A stretch of DNA of 64,000 nt from an uncultured Flavobacteriaceae bacterium (GCA_905181825.1 CAJIZJ010000010.1:16977-80976); one strand, 5' to 3'. Shown: positions 44,756-55,368, numbered from the stretch's first letter. Program-made: numbers and translations. The notes: generated from the letters alone by a model not told the origin.

Positions 44756-45163
44756 ATGACTGAACCTAAGTTACATAAAGTTTTTTCTATATTATTAGCT
44801 GTTTTAATACTTCTATCAGCTTTTTCATTTAGCGCTGATACTCGTTTATGCAGCACTGTGCTGTCGGCGTCTGTTTCTTCTACTAAGGTTAAATCGTGTT
44901 GTAGCTCTTCTTTTGAAAAGGTTTCCAAAGTTGTTCAAGATAGTTGTTGTCAAAATAAGTTAATTTATGTCGACGGCTTGAATCAGTTTGACGGTATTTC
45001 AGTTTCCTTAGAGTCGCCTTCTCTTGAAATTTTTGAAGTCGTTACAAACAACTCTGTCAATTTTGTTAATTACCATGCTTCTAATTCTTTTTCGTATTCT
45101 AACTATATTCCACCAAACCTAGTCATGGAGCCACAGATAGAGTATCAGACTTTCTTGATTTGA
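44756..45163 (+). CDS. Small Cys-rich exported protein (HYC_CC_PP-like), copper locus
   Basis: The 135-residue protein has a hydrophobic N-terminal segment (about 10-26) acting as signal or anchor. Cysteines are at 32, as pairs at 48-49 and 64-65, and a YIPPNLV segment lies near residue 116. This CC ... CC ... PP layout is like the Bacteroidota family named HYC_CC_PP, although the HYC triplet is only RLC here. Such genes usually precede TonB-dependent receptors and metal-binding proteins, as in this case. I infer a copper or soft-metal binding role; the family name is recalled, not searched. The gap to the receptor gene is 84 bases. Confidence 0.75.
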   Translation: MTEPKLHKVFSILLAVLILLSAFSFSADTRLCSTVLSASVSSTKVKSCCSSSFEKVSKVVQDSCCQNKLIYVDGLNQFDGISVSLESPSLEIFEVVTNNSVNFVNYHASNSFSYSNYIPPNLVMEPQIEYQTFLI

Positions 45164-45247
45164 TTTTATTGTATTAATCACATTTATTGTTGCACTCTGT
45201 TGTGCGGTTAAAAACCTACTAAGGATATAATTTGAAATTAATAAACA

Positions 45248-47485
45248 ATGAAATTCACTTTACAAATAATACTATTATTGCCATTTTTTCTTTTTTCACA
45301 AAAAGAAATTACTGGGGTAGTTATGGAGCAGAGTTCCAATAATGAGCGGGTGCCACTGTTGGGTGCTAATGTGTTTTGGCTCAACACAACCCTTGGCACT
45401 ATGACGTCAGATGATGGCACTTTTAGGTTGCCGTACGATACTTCTTATAAAAAGCTAGTAATCAGTTATATTGGGTTTAGGACAGATACACTTTTGATCG
45501 AAACCCCAAAAAGTATTTTCCATGTATTAAAAGCTTCTGACGATTTAGGAGAGGTAACCGTATCAGTGCGAAGAAAATCTTCAGCAACTTCCTACCTGTC
45601 ATCTCAAAACATTACGACTATAAGTAGTAAGGAACTATTAAAAGCTGCTTGTTGTAATTTGTCTGAAAGTTTTGAAACAAATCCCTCAATTGATGTCAAT
45701 TTCACGGATGCAATTTCAGGGACAAAGCAAATTAGAATGTTGGGGTTGACCAGTCCTTATATTTTAATTACTACCGAAAACATTCCTTCCATACGTGGCG
45801 CTTCTCAAGCCTATGGTTTGAGTTTTGTTCCAGGAACTTGGGTAGAGAGTATTCAAATAACCAAAGGCGCCGGAAGTGTCGTTAATGGCTTTGAAAGTAT
45901 CGCTGGTCAAATTAATGCCGAACTGGTAAAGCCAACCACAGACAATCGTATTTTTGTAAATGCCTACGGGTCCTTAAACGGTCGTACCGAATTAAACACA
46001 CATTTTAACACACAGCTTTCTGACAAGTTAAGTACAGGTGTTTATATACATGCTGATAATCGATCACAAAAATTTGATAGAAATAATGATTCATTTCTTG
46101 ATATGCCTTTAGTAAATCAGATTAATATAATGAACCGTTGGCAGTATGCAAATCTTCAAAAAGGGTTAATTAGTTTTCTAAATGTACGATACCTAAACGA
46201 TGAAAAGCAAGCGGGACAGCTTAACTTCGACCCAAAAACCGACCGCTTATCTAACTCTGTTTGGGGAAGCGAAATTAATACAAGACGCTTTGAGGTGTCT
46301 GGAAAATTTGGGTATGTAAACCCAGATATACCGTACCGTAGCTTAGGGGTTCAGCTTGCGTATAGTGATCATGATCAAGCTTCTTATTTTGGAACTAATC
46401 AATATGATATAAGTCACAGAAGTATATACTCAAATATGGTCTACAACACCATTATTAGTGATTCAAGACACAAAATGAAGACAGGTTTAAACGCCACTTA
46501 TGACCGCTATAATGAGTTGGTAAATTCACAGGTTTATAATAGAACCGAACGCTCTGTTGGAGGTTTTTTTGAATATAGTTTTGACAATCTTGATGCTTTA
46601 AATTTAACGGCAGGTATTCGTATTGATCATCATAATTTGTTAGGCACATTTTTCACACCACGTTTGCATGCGCGCTATGCACCTTGGGAAAAGTCGGCAT
46701 TTAGAGTGTCTTTTGGTCGCGGAAAACGAGCTGCTAACATTTTCACAGAAAATCAAAAGTTATTTGCCTCCTCAAGACAAATTAATGTGCAAAGTTCTGG
46801 AGGAGCCATTTACGGATTAGATCCTGAAATTGCATGGAACTATGGACTCTCTTTTTTACAGGGCTTTAATTTATTTGGCAGAAAAGCAGACCTTACACTG
46901 GACTTTTATAAAACCAATTTTGAGAACCAAGTTGTAGTAGATTATGAGAACCCCTATGAAGTGAGTTTTTACAATCTTGAAGGGGCTAGCTATGCCAGTA
47001 GTTTTCAGGCAGAATTTAGTTGGAACCTTATGGCTTATTTAGATTTAAAAACAGCCTATAAATTTTATGATGTAAAAACCCAGTATGCTTCTGGAAAACT
47101 TGAAAAACCATTGACATCTCAACATCGTTATTTTGCCAATCTGTCTTATGAGTTACACTCAGAAAAAGATGGAGGGGTTTGGAAGTTTGACACTACTTTT
47201 AATTGGTTGGGTAAGCAGCGTTTTTCATCTACATCAATGAGCCCGCAAGCCTATCAGTTGCCAACGTATTCCCCTTCTATTTCGACCTTAAACCTTCAAT
47301 TCACAAAAGTATTTTCTGAGGCCTTTGAGATCTATTTAGGGGCTGAAAATGTAACGAATGTTAAACAAAAATCACCAATTTTGAGCTCTGAAAGCCCATT
47401 TGGCTCCAATTTTGATACTACATTTGTATATGGGCCTATCTTTGGAAGTACTTTTTATACAGGCTTACGCTATAAACTAAACTAA
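45248..47485 (+). CDS. TonB-dependent outer-membrane receptor, probable copper-type
   Basis: The 745-residue protein has a signal peptide (about 1-17), a carboxypeptidase-regulatory-like domain (about 19-92, ITGVVMEQ... TMTSDDGTFRL), a plug domain (about 100-225), and a 22-strand-type beta barrel ending with TGLRYKLN. The plug carries LLKAACCNLSESFETNPSIDV, a Cys pair in this position. The next gene is a heavy-metal-associated protein and the previous one is Cys-rich, so the substrate is likely a metal such as copper or a metal complex. The substrate assignment is inference. Confidence 0.92.
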   Translation: MKFTLQIILLLPFFLFSQKEITGVVMEQSSNNERVPLLGANVFWLNTTLGTMTSDDGTFRLPYDTSYKKLVISYIGFRTDTLLIETPKSIFHVLKASDDLGEVTVSVRRKSSATSYLSSQNITTISSKELLKAACCNLSESFETNPSIDVNFTDAISGTKQIRMLGLTSPYILITTENIPSIRGASQAYGLSFVPGTWVESIQITKGAGSVVNGFESIAGQINAELVKPTTDNRIFVNAYGSLNGRTELNTHFNTQLSDKLSTGVYIHADNRSQKFDRNNDSFLDMPLVNQINIMNRWQYANLQKGLISFLNVRYLNDEKQAGQLNFDPKTDRLSNSVWGSEINTRRFEVSGKFGYVNPDIPYRSLGVQLAYSDHDQASYFGTNQYDISHRSIYSNMVYNTIISDSRHKMKTGLNATYDRYNELVNSQVYNRTERSVGGFFEYSFDNLDALNLTAGIRIDHHNLLGTFFTPRLHARYAPWEKSAFRVSFGRGKRAANIFTENQKLFASSRQINVQSSGGAIYGLDPEIAWNYGLSFLQGFNLFGRKADLTLDFYKTNFENQVVVDYENPYEVSFYNLEGASYASSFQAEFSWNLMAYLDLKTAYKFYDVKTQYASGKLEKPLTSQHRYFANLSYELHSEKDGGVWKFDTTFNWLGKQRFSSTSMSPQAYQLPTYSPSISTLNLQFTKVFSEAFEIYLGAENVTNVKQKSPILSSESPFGSNFDTTFVYGPIFGSTFYTGLRYKLN

Positions 47486-47491
47486 ATAATT

Positions 47492-47845
47492 ATGAAAACA
47501 ATTCTTATAACATTTACCATTCTTTTTATAGGGACCTTTAGCTACGGACAAAATAAGAACGCGAAAGCTTCTATTGAAGTTGATGGGGTGTGCATGATGT
47601 GCAAAAAGCGCATTGAAAAAGCAAGTATAAAAACAAAAGGGGTTAAGTCTGCTGTTTGGAATGTAGAGACCCATGAGTTAAAACTTATTTTTGATGAAAA
47701 CAAAACAAGTATTGAGCAGATCGAATCTAATGTGACAGCTGTTGGTCATGACACTAAATCCTTTGTCGCTAGCAAAGAGGCTTATGAATCCTTACATCCT
47801 TGTTGTAAATACCGCGAGGATGTCGTTATTGAAGATCATAAATAA
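47492..47845 (+). CDS. Exported heavy-metal-associated (HMA) domain protein
   Basis: The 117-residue protein has a signal peptide ending SYGQ (residue 20) and one HMA ferredoxin-like domain with the metal motif CMMC (Cys34 and Cys37). A C-terminal HPCC motif (His102, Cys104, Cys105) could form a second site. It starts 6 bases after the TonB receptor and so is in the same operon. It would carry or sense copper-like ions in the periplasm. It ends at a bidirectional terminator facing groL. Confidence 0.9.
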   Translation: MKTILITFTILFIGTFSYGQNKNAKASIEVDGVCMMCKKRIEKASIKTKGVKSAVWNVETHELKLIFDENKTSIEQIESNVTAVGHDTKSFVASKEAYESLHPCCKYREDVVIEDHK

Positions 47846-47884
47846 CTTCAATTCTACTTACATCAAAACAAAGACTCAATAAAT

Positions 47885-47916
47885 AAAAAAGCTCCTGAAT
47901 TTCAGGAGCTTTTTTA
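47885..47916. terminator. Bidirectional terminator between the HMA gene and groL
   Basis: GCTCCTGA/TCAGGAGC stem (47891-47909) with a 3-base loop, an A-run before it and seven Ts after it (47910-47916). Confidence 0.9.
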
Positions 47917-47934
47917 TTTGAACTGTAAATTAGT

Positions 47935-49566
<1,632 letters not shown>

Positions 49567-49581
49567 TTAGTTTTTTAAAAA

Positions 49582-49857
49582 TTAAACAATTGCAAGAATA
49601 TCACTTTCTCGCATGATTAAATAGTCTGTTCCTTCAAGTTTAAGTTCTGTACCTGCGTATTTACCGTAAAGAACGGAGTCGCCTACTTTTACAGTAACGG
49701 GCTCGTCTTTAGTGCCTTTTCCTACAGCAGCTACAGTTCCTTTTTGCGGTTTTTCTTTTGCGTTATCAGGAATAATTATTCCAGAAGCTGTTTTTGTTTC
49801 TGCCTGCATTGGTTCTATAAGAACCCTGTCTGCTAAAGGTTTGATGTTTAAAGCCAT
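49582..49857 (-). CDS. groS: Co-chaperonin GroES
   Basis: The 91-residue protein is the lid of Gro[14 protein letters not shown], the mobile loop [14 protein letters not shown], and [13 protein letters not shown]. It is the first gene of the groS-groL pair. The predicted promoter is 49900-49931. Confidence 0.97.
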   Translation of the reverse strand: MALNIKPLADRVLIEPMQAETKTASGIIIPDNAKEKPQKGTVAAVGKGTKDEPVTVKVGDSVLYGKYAGTELKLEGTDYLIMRESDILAIV

Positions 49858-49899
49858 ATGATTGTATTTTTATTTTATTAGTATTTAAAGGTTGTGTTC

Positions 49900-49931
49900 T
49901 AAAAGTATGCCATCCCGATTAAACTGACAAA
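49900..49931 (-). promoter_or_regulatory. Promoter of groS-groL
   Basis: On the minus strand TTTG (49931-49928), a 20-base spacer, then TACTTTTA (49907-49900), 7 of 8 to TAnnTTTG. It lies 42 bases before the groS ATG. No CIRCE or other inverted repeat overlaps it. Confidence 0.5.
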
Positions 49932-49942
49932 ATTTCAGAAAT

Positions 49943-49971
49943 AAAAAATGCCAACGTATGAGCGTTGGCAT
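49943..49971 (-). terminator. Terminator of the miaB-...-secG transcription unit
   Basis: The 9-bp perfect stem ATGCCAACG/CGTTGGCAT with a 6-base loop is followed on the minus strand by six Ts. It lies 22 bases after the secG stop. Confidence 0.85.
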
Positions 49972-49993
49972 TATGTATTAGATAAAAAACACT

Positions 49994-50347
49994 CTATTGC
50001 TCTGTATCGTCTGCTTCTGGAGCCGCTTCCTGAACTGGGACAGCTATTGGCTGTGATGTTGTAGGGGTTGCTGACTCTAAGTCAAGTGCTTTGGATTCCC
50101 GACTGCTGTCAGTATCTCCAATAGCAATATTAGATAATAAAATTAAAACTAGAAGTAAGGTTGCTAATGCCCAGGTGCTTTTGTCCAAAAAGTCAGATGT
50201 TTTTTTAACACCACCAACTTGTTGACTTCCGCCTCCACCAAATGAAGAGGATAGTCCTCCGCCTTTAGGGTTTTGAACCATTATAACAACGACAAGTAGA
50301 AATGCTACTACGACGATAAGAACTAGAAATATAGAAAACGTGCTCAT
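49994..50347 (-). CDS. secG: Preprotein translocase subunit SecG
   Basis: The 117-residue protein has two hydrophobic segments (about 5-24 and 57-77) flanking a Gly/Ser-rich loop with NPKGGGLSSSFGGGGSQQVGG, the SecG signature. The C-terminal tail is long, acidic and Pro/Ala-rich, as often in Bacteroidota. SecG assists SecYEG export. Its start overlaps the TPR-gene stop by one base. Confidence 0.93.
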   Translation of the reverse strand: MSTFSIFLVLIVVVAFLLVVVIMVQNPKGGGLSSSFGGGGSQQVGGVKKTSDFLDKSTWALATLLLVLILLSNIAIGDTDSSRESKALDLESATPTTSQPIAVPVQEAAPEADDTEQ

Positions 50348-51165
50348 TATATATTATTTTTTTCTTTTAATACTTTTACTGCTTGAATTTGGTCTGCAAA
50401 TAAACTACTTTTTTCTGGATATTTCAAACTTAAAATTTGGTAAGACTGTATCGCTTTGTCATAGTTTTTTTGTTCCACATAAATTCTTGCCAAAGTTTCG
50501 GTCATTAAGCTTTCAGATTCTACAAAGCTATCCTCGGCAATATTGATTATTTTGGAGTCTTTGTCCAAAGGTTTTAACTTAGGTTTATTGGCGATAAACG
50601 CATCGATGAGCGCAAACTTTTTATCTCTAACAGAATCATCAGCAGTTATTTGCTCAGGGACGGAACGGATTATGGGGTTTTTTTGGGTGAGGCTTAACCA
50701 TTCTCTGAAAGAGTGCGTTTCATTTTTGTTAAAGTCTAGAGGGTTTCCAAGACCAAGTTTTGATACTGACGTTTTTTCATCTTCTAGAACTATTTGTCCC
50801 TTTGGAATTCCGTTTTCAATATTTTCAGCTGTACTTTTTGTATTTGAAATGTCTTGAAACTCATTGAGTTTAATAGTCTTTATTTGTTCAAAATTCTGTT
50901 TTATGTGCGTAGAAACATCATTTTGTAAAAAAACATCAGAAGTTATGAAGTCAAATAAAATACTTCGGTCTGTAGTATAAGCTGCGGTTGTTTTTAGTTC
51001 TTGGTTGTATTTAAAACTACCTAAACCCTTTAACCCTTTAAGATAAATGGCTCTGGCAGATTGGAAATAAGGAAACTCTTCAATGATAGCTGACATATTA
51101 CTAACCTGGTCCTTATCCAACTTAGTGGGGTGATGTAATAAATAGGTGAAGTCAGATGTATTCAT
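50347..51165 (-). CDS. Uncharacterised TPR-like protein between lptE and secG
   Basis: The 272-residue protein has no signal peptide. The N-terminal part (FPYFQSARAIYLKGLKGLGSF) looks helical, the middle is charged and low in structure, and the C-terminal ~60 residues carry one clear TPR-like unit (ETLARIYVEQKNYDKAIQSYQILSLKYPE). A role in binding other proteins is a guess. It is coupled to secG by a one-base overlap and follows lptE by 4 bases, so it may belong to envelope biogenesis. Confidence 0.8.
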   Translation of the reverse strand: MNTSDFTYLLHHPTKLDKDQVSNMSAIIEEFPYFQSARAIYLKGLKGLGSFKYNQELKTTAAYTTDRSILFDFITSDVFLQNDVSTHIKQNFEQIKTIKLNEFQDISNTKSTAENIENGIPKGQIVLEDEKTSVSKLGLGNPLDFNKNETHSFREWLSLTQKNPIIRSVPEQITADDSVRDKKFALIDAFIANKPKLKPLDKDSKIINIAEDSFVESESLMTETLARIYVEQKNYDKAIQSYQILSLKYPEKSSLFADQIQAVKVLKEKNNI

Positions 51166-51169
51166 ACGT

Positions 51170-51682
51170 TTACCAATTTGCTAGTGATGCATTCACAACA
51201 TCTTGAGTGATTCGCACAAAAATCTCTTCTATGGCGGTTGTTTTTTGTGAACCTACAAGTTGTGCACTTCCTGGAAAATCAAAGAAAAAACTAAACCTTT
51301 TTTCAAAATCTGCTTCTTCATCATTTTTATTCACAAAGCGTACATTTATGCCAATTGTTAATCGGTTTTGTGCAGCGGTATTGCTAGCGGTTGCTGTTGT
51401 AGGGGAGATTCTGTATTCTACAATTTCACCTTCATAAAAGATGTCTCCATTGGATTTAACCAAATCTAAATTTGTTTGATTTAATATCAAGTCTTGAAGT
51501 GCCAATGTAAAGTCACGCTCAATTCCCGGTTCAATAAGAGCGGAGGTGTTTTGGAAATAATTAACCTGAAAGGTTTTTGTTTCTGAACCTAAAGAGATCC
51601 CTGTAAAAGAGTAGGCTCCACAGCCTGAAACAAGTGTGAGTACACTTAATATTAAGCAGTATTTTAAAACGTTAAAGGTCAT
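51170..51682 (-). CDS. lptE: LptE-family LPS-assembly lipoprotein
   Basis: The 170-residue lipoprotein has a lipobox (VSGC, Cys21) followed by GAYSFTG. The fold elements FQVNYFQNTSALIEPGIERDFTLALQDLI are typical of Bacteroidota LptE-like proteins, which work with the outer-membrane LptD to insert lipopolysaccharide. The N-terminal codons overlap the sigma-54 activator gene by 11 bases, so the two are expressed together. Confidence 0.85.
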   Translation of the reverse strand: MTFNVLKYCLILSVLTLVSGCGAYSFTGISLGSETKTFQVNYFQNTSALIEPGIERDFTLALQDLILNQTNLDLVKSNGDIFYEGEIVEYRISPTTATASNTAAQNRLTIGINVRFVNKNDEEADFEKRFSFFFDFPGSAQLVGSQKTTAIEEIFVRITQDVVNASLANW

Positions 51683-52937
51683 ATTGTTTTATTTTTCTGT
51701 ACAGAGTCCGTTCACTAATCCCTAATTCATCTGCTGCTAATTTACGCTTTCCTTTGTGACGTTCAAGAGATTTTTTAATAAGTTCTAATTCTTTATCGTG
51801 AAGCGAAAGGGTTTCTTCTTCAGCTTCAACAGCATCAATATACGAATAATCATTTTCTTTGTTTCCAACAATTTCAATAGGGTGTTCTTTTTCTGATTTG
51901 GCTGGAAGAGACAGTATTTCAGTTTCTTTTTCTGAGGCTAAAGATTCATCGTTATTGTATATTTTTTGAATTAGACTCTCATTGTCTTTTTGAACATTCC
52001 CGTGGTTATCGTTTTTCATGAGCTCCATCGTTAGCTTTTTCAGATCATTTAGGTCACTTTTCATGTCAAAAAGGACCTTGTATAAAATCTCTCTTTCAGT
52101 GCTAAAATCACTTTGTGCCTTATTTTTATTTAGGACTGTCGGAAAATTTGCCCCCATTTCTGGCAGGTACGTTTGCAGCGTAGCTAGGTCAATCATTCTT
52201 GAGGACTCTAACACCGATATTTGTTCGGCTACATTCCTAAGTTGTCTAATGTTTCCGTTCCATTGGTAGTTAACAAGCGCTGTTACGGCAGTATCTTCCA
52301 ATCGAATGGTTGGCATTTTATATTTTAAAGCAAAATCACTGGCAAATTTTCTAAACAACAAGTGAATGTCTTCTTTTCGCTTTCTAAGGGCTGGAAGATT
52401 GATTTCAATGGTGCTCAGTCTGTAGTACAGGTCTTCTCTAAATTTTTCTTTTTCAATGGCTTCAAACATATTAACGTTTGTTGCTGCTACAATTCTCACG
52501 TTTGTTTTTTGAACGGCACTCGAGCCTACCTTAATAAATTCACCATTTTCCAAGACTCTCAACAATCTCACTTGGGTTGTGAGAGGTAGCTCACCAACTT
52601 CGTCCAAAAATATGGTGCCGCCATCGGCGACTTCAAAATAACCAGACCTAGTTTGTGTGGCGCCGGTAAAGGCTCCTTTTTCATGTCCAAATAATTCACT
52701 ATCAATAGTGCCTTCAGGAATTGCTCCACAATTAACAGCAATATATTTGCCATGTTTACGAAGAGAAAGTTGGTGGATAATTTTCGGAATACTTTCTTTT
52801 CCCACACCACTTTCTCCGGTCACTAAAACCGAAATATCAGTTGGGGCTACTTGAACCGCTTTTTCCACTGCACGGTTTAATGCAGTATCATTTCCAATGA
52901 TGCTAAAACGTTGTTTTATAGATTGAACTGTTTCCAT
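51672..52937 (-). CDS. Sigma-54-dependent transcription activator without receiver domain
   Basis: The 421-residue protein starts directly with the AAA+ domain (about 8-240): Walker A GESGVGKE, the sigma-54 contact loop GAFTGATQTRSG, Walker B GTIFLDEVGEL, and the arginine region FREDLYYRLS. A linker of about 100 residues, rich in charged residues, leads to a Fis-type helix-turn-helix (about 383-420, AADELGISERTLYRKI). There is no N-terminal sensory or receiver domain, so activity may be set by expression level, the linker or a partner. It starts 2 bases after miaB ends and overlaps lptE. Confidence 0.92.
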   Translation of the reverse strand: METVQSIKQRFSIIGNDTALNRAVEKAVQVAPTDISVLVTGESGVGKESIPKIIHQLSLRKHGKYIAVNCGAIPEGTIDSELFGHEKGAFTGATQTRSGYFEVADGGTIFLDEVGELPLTTQVRLLRVLENGEFIKVGSSAVQKTNVRIVAATNVNMFEAIEKEKFREDLYYRLSTIEINLPALRKRKEDIHLLFRKFASDFALKYKMPTIRLEDTAVTALVNYQWNGNIRQLRNVAEQISVLESSRMIDLATLQTYLPEMGANFPTVLNKNKAQSDFSTEREILYKVLFDMKSDLNDLKKLTMELMKNDNHGNVQKDNESLIQKIYNNDESLASEKETEILSLPAKSEKEHPIEIVGNKENDYSYIDAVEAEEETLSLHDKELELIKKSLERHKGKRKLAADELGISERTLYRKIKQYDL

Positions 52938-52939
52938 AA

Positions 52940-54385
52940 TTAATTATTTTCTGAAAAACCAATTGCTTCACCTATAAGGGTAGCACTGGTACAGTCGTTT
53001 ATTTTTACCATTACAAAATCACCGATTTTATAAGACCCTTTTGGAAATACAGCTACGGTGTTTTCAGCACTTCTCCCGGACCATTCAGCACTAGACTTTT
53101 TAGATTCTTTCTCAATTAAGATTTCAACAGTTTGATTAATAAACTGCTGGGTTCTATAAAGGCCATGGGCGCGCTGTAATTCAACAACTTCTGCTAAACG
53201 TCTTTTCTTGGTGTCAAAACCCACATCGTCTTTAAGTTTTCTCTCAGCCATGGTGCCTGGGCGTTCGGAATAAGCGTACATGAACCCAAAACTATATTTT
53301 ATCACTTCCATTAAACTTAGGGTGTCTTGGTGGTCTTGCTCTGTTTCTGTTGGGAACCCACAAATCATATCTTGTGAGATGGTACATTCTGGAATAATAG
53401 CCTTAATATTATTTACTAAGTCAATATATTCTTCACGTGAATGCTGACGGTTCATTTCTTTCAGGATGCGATTACTCCCACTCTGAACAGGAAGGTGAAC
53501 ATGGTTACAAATGTTTTGATGGCTAGCCATGGTTTTAATCACATCTAGTGCCATGTCTTGAGGGTTAGAGGTCGAAAATCGAAAGCGCATTTTTGGTTGT
53601 GATTTTGCACACATATCCAGCAATAAGGCAAAGTTTACAGCAGTTGCTTTTTGCAAATCGGATGCTTTGGTAAAGTCTTTTTTCAAACCACCACCATACC
53701 ACAAGTAGCTATCTACATTTTGACCTAACAGAGTCACTTCTTTAAAGCCTTTTTTCCAAAGGTCATTTATTTCTTGAATAATACTTTGGGGTTCACGACT
53801 GCGTTCCCGGCCTCTTGTAAAGGGAACAACGCAAAAGGTACACATATTATCACAGCCTCTTGTAATTGAAACCAAAGCGGTCACTCCATTAGAGTTGAGC
53901 CTTACAGGAGAGATATCTCCGTATGTTTCATCTTTTGAAAGGATGACATTTACTGCATTACGTCCCGCTTCTACATCTGAAATTAGGTTAGGAAGATCTT
54001 TGTAAGCATCGGGGCCTACGACAAGATCTACAATTTTTTCTTCTTCAAGGAATTTACTTTTTAGTCGTTCGGCCATACAGCCTAGGACCCCAACTTTCAT
54101 TTTTGGATTGATGCGCTTGACAGCGTTGTATTTTTCTAAGCGTTTTCGTACAGTTTGCTCTGCCTTATCTCGAATGGAACAGGTGTTAACCAAGACTAAA
54201 TCCGCCTCTTCTAGAATTTTGGTCGTGTTAAACCCTTCTTTGGACAGGATGGAGGCCACAATTTCACTGTCACTAAAGTTCATAGCACAGCCGTAGCTTT
54301 CAATAAAAAGCTTTTTTGTGTTTTTCGTTTTAGGCTCAAGAACTAATTTTTTTCCTTGAATAGATTCATCAATTGTTTTCTCCAT
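52940..54385 (-). CDS. miaB: tRNA-2-methylthio-N6-dimethylallyladenosine synthase
   Basis: The 481-residue radical-SAM methylthiotransferase modifies A37 of tRNA. The N-terminal UPF0004 domain shows three cluster Cys (SYGCAMN, NTCSIRD, LGCMAER); the radical SAM motif is CDNMCTFC near residue 180; the C-terminal TRAM domain ends the protein. I start at the ATG at 54385: the longer frame to 54424 includes the -7 promoter element (54422-54429) itself. It uses Fe-S clusters. It is the first gene of the unit running to secG. Confidence 0.95.
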   Translation of the reverse strand: MEKTIDESIQGKKLVLEPKTKNTKKLFIESYGCAMNFSDSEIVASILSKEGFNTTKILEEADLVLVNTCSIRDKAEQTVRKRLEKYNAVKRINPKMKVGVLGCMAERLKSKFLEEEKIVDLVVGPDAYKDLPNLISDVEAGRNAVNVILSKDETYGDISPVRLNSNGVTALVSITRGCDNMCTFCVVPFTRGRERSREPQSIIQEINDLWKKGFKEVTLLGQNVDSYLWYGGGLKKDFTKASDLQKATAVNFALLLDMCAKSQPKMRFRFSTSNPQDMALDVIKTMASHQNICNHVHLPVQSGSNRILKEMNRQHSREEYIDLVNNIKAIIPECTISQDMICGFPTETEQDHQDTLSLMEVIKYSFGFMYAYSERPGTMAERKLKDDVGFDTKKRRLAEVVELQRAHGLYRTQQFINQTVEILIEKESKKSSAEWSGRSAENTVAVFPKGSYKIGDFVMVKINDCTSATLIGEAIGFSENN

Positions 54386-54421
54386 AAATTTTTTAATGTC
54401 ATTTATAAGACAATAAGCATG

Positions 54422-54454
54422 CAAATATACAATAAATTTATTTTTTATGACAAA
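54422..54454 (-). promoter_or_regulatory. Promoter of miaB
   Basis: On the minus strand TTTG (54454-54451), a 21-base spacer, then TATATTTG (54429-54422), an excellent match to the Bacteroidota consensus. The ATG used (54385) lies 37 bases after the -7 element. Confidence 0.65.
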
Positions 54455-54534
54455 GTGTCAGTGTTTTGATTATTTATTTTGATTTTACAAATCAATCCGC
54501 TTTATTTGAATTTATTAACCAAATAATTTAAAGA

Positions 54535-55308
54535 ATGTTTTCATTTCAAAGTTTATTAAGTAAAATACAAGGCGCTTCGACCATAGATTTTGGAGACCTT
54601 TTTAATGAGTCTGTAACATTGTTTAAAAAAGTATGGGTTCAAGGACTGATTCTTCAACTGTTTTCAATTTTAATCATGCTTCCTTTTATCATTATCTTAT
54701 ATGTTCCTTATTTTGAACTTATTTTAGAAAACAGTTCCAATGGTGTTCTGAATTCTGCAGCTTTAGGCCAGGAGTTAGTAGATACTTATGGTAGTTCTTT
54801 ATTATGGATTTATTCATTGATGCTTCTTGCTAGTTTGGTCTCTTATGTATTGTATTTAGGTTTTTTTAGAATTGTAAAACATATTGATCATGGGCAGGCA
54901 TTTGTTTTCTCAGATCTTTTTTACTTTTTTAAGGCCGCATCAATTGCTAAGGCTTTAAGACTTGCGGTAACGTATTTGTTTATTAGCATATTGGCAGCCT
55001 TGCTTTGCTTTTTACCAATCATATATGCAATAGTTCCTCTGATGTTTTTATTGCCAGTTTTCGCCTACAATCCGGACTTGTCAATCTCTGAAATTGTTAA
55101 GGTTGGCTTTGCTCTTGGGAACAAAAAATGGGGAATTACCTTTTTAACCTTAGTTTTAAATGGAATATTGTTATATGTGATTGCCTTAGTCACTTGCGGA
55201 CTTGGAACCTTGTTTGTTAGTTGTTTTATATACTTGCCTCAATATATTATTTATAAAAATGTTATCGGATTTGATGGACCGAAAGAGGGGGTTCAATCAA
55301 TTGACTAA
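54535..55308 (+). CDS. Uncharacterised multi-pass membrane protein
   Basis: The 257-residue protein starts with a short amphipathic region (FSFQSLLSKIQGASTIDFGDLFNESVTLFKKVW) and has about five to six hydrophobic segments after residue 35. No catalytic residues or transporter motif are evident. Similar proteins in Bacteroidota are often given unsupported enzyme names, so I leave it unnamed. It lies alone between miaB (divergent) and the topA unit, with a terminator-like hairpin after it. Confidence 0.8.
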   Translation: MFSFQSLLSKIQGASTIDFGDLFNESVTLFKKVWVQGLILQLFSILIMLPFIIILYVPYFELILENSSNGVLNSAALGQELVDTYGSSLLWIYSLMLLASLVSYVLYLGFFRIVKHIDHGQAFVFSDLFYFFKAASIAKALRLAVTYLFISILAALLCFLPIIYAIVPLMFLLPVFAYNPDLSISEIVKVGFALGNKKWGITFLTLVLNGILLYVIALVTCGLGTLFVSCFIYLPQYIIYKNVIGFDGPKEGVQSID

Positions 55309-55337
55309 TAAGTTATTAAACACATAGCCACATACAC

Positions 55338-55368
55338 AAAAAACAGTTGCTTAAAACAGCTGTTTTTT
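55338..55368 (+). terminator. Terminator after the membrane protein gene
   Basis: AAAAAACAG and CTGTTTTTT form a 9-bp stem around a 13-base loop, and the Ts continue downstream. It lies 29 bases after the stop. Confidence 0.6.

Noticed and set aside
44743..44928. A 61-codon minus-strand frame over the Cys-rich gene.
   Set aside because: It is antisense to the exported Cys-rich gene, which has a signal segment, paired Cys and a promoter element.
49858..49993. A CIRCE element expected before groS-groL.
   Set aside because: No TTAGCACTC-N9-GAGTGCTAA or relaxed form is present; the only inverted repeat is the secG terminator.
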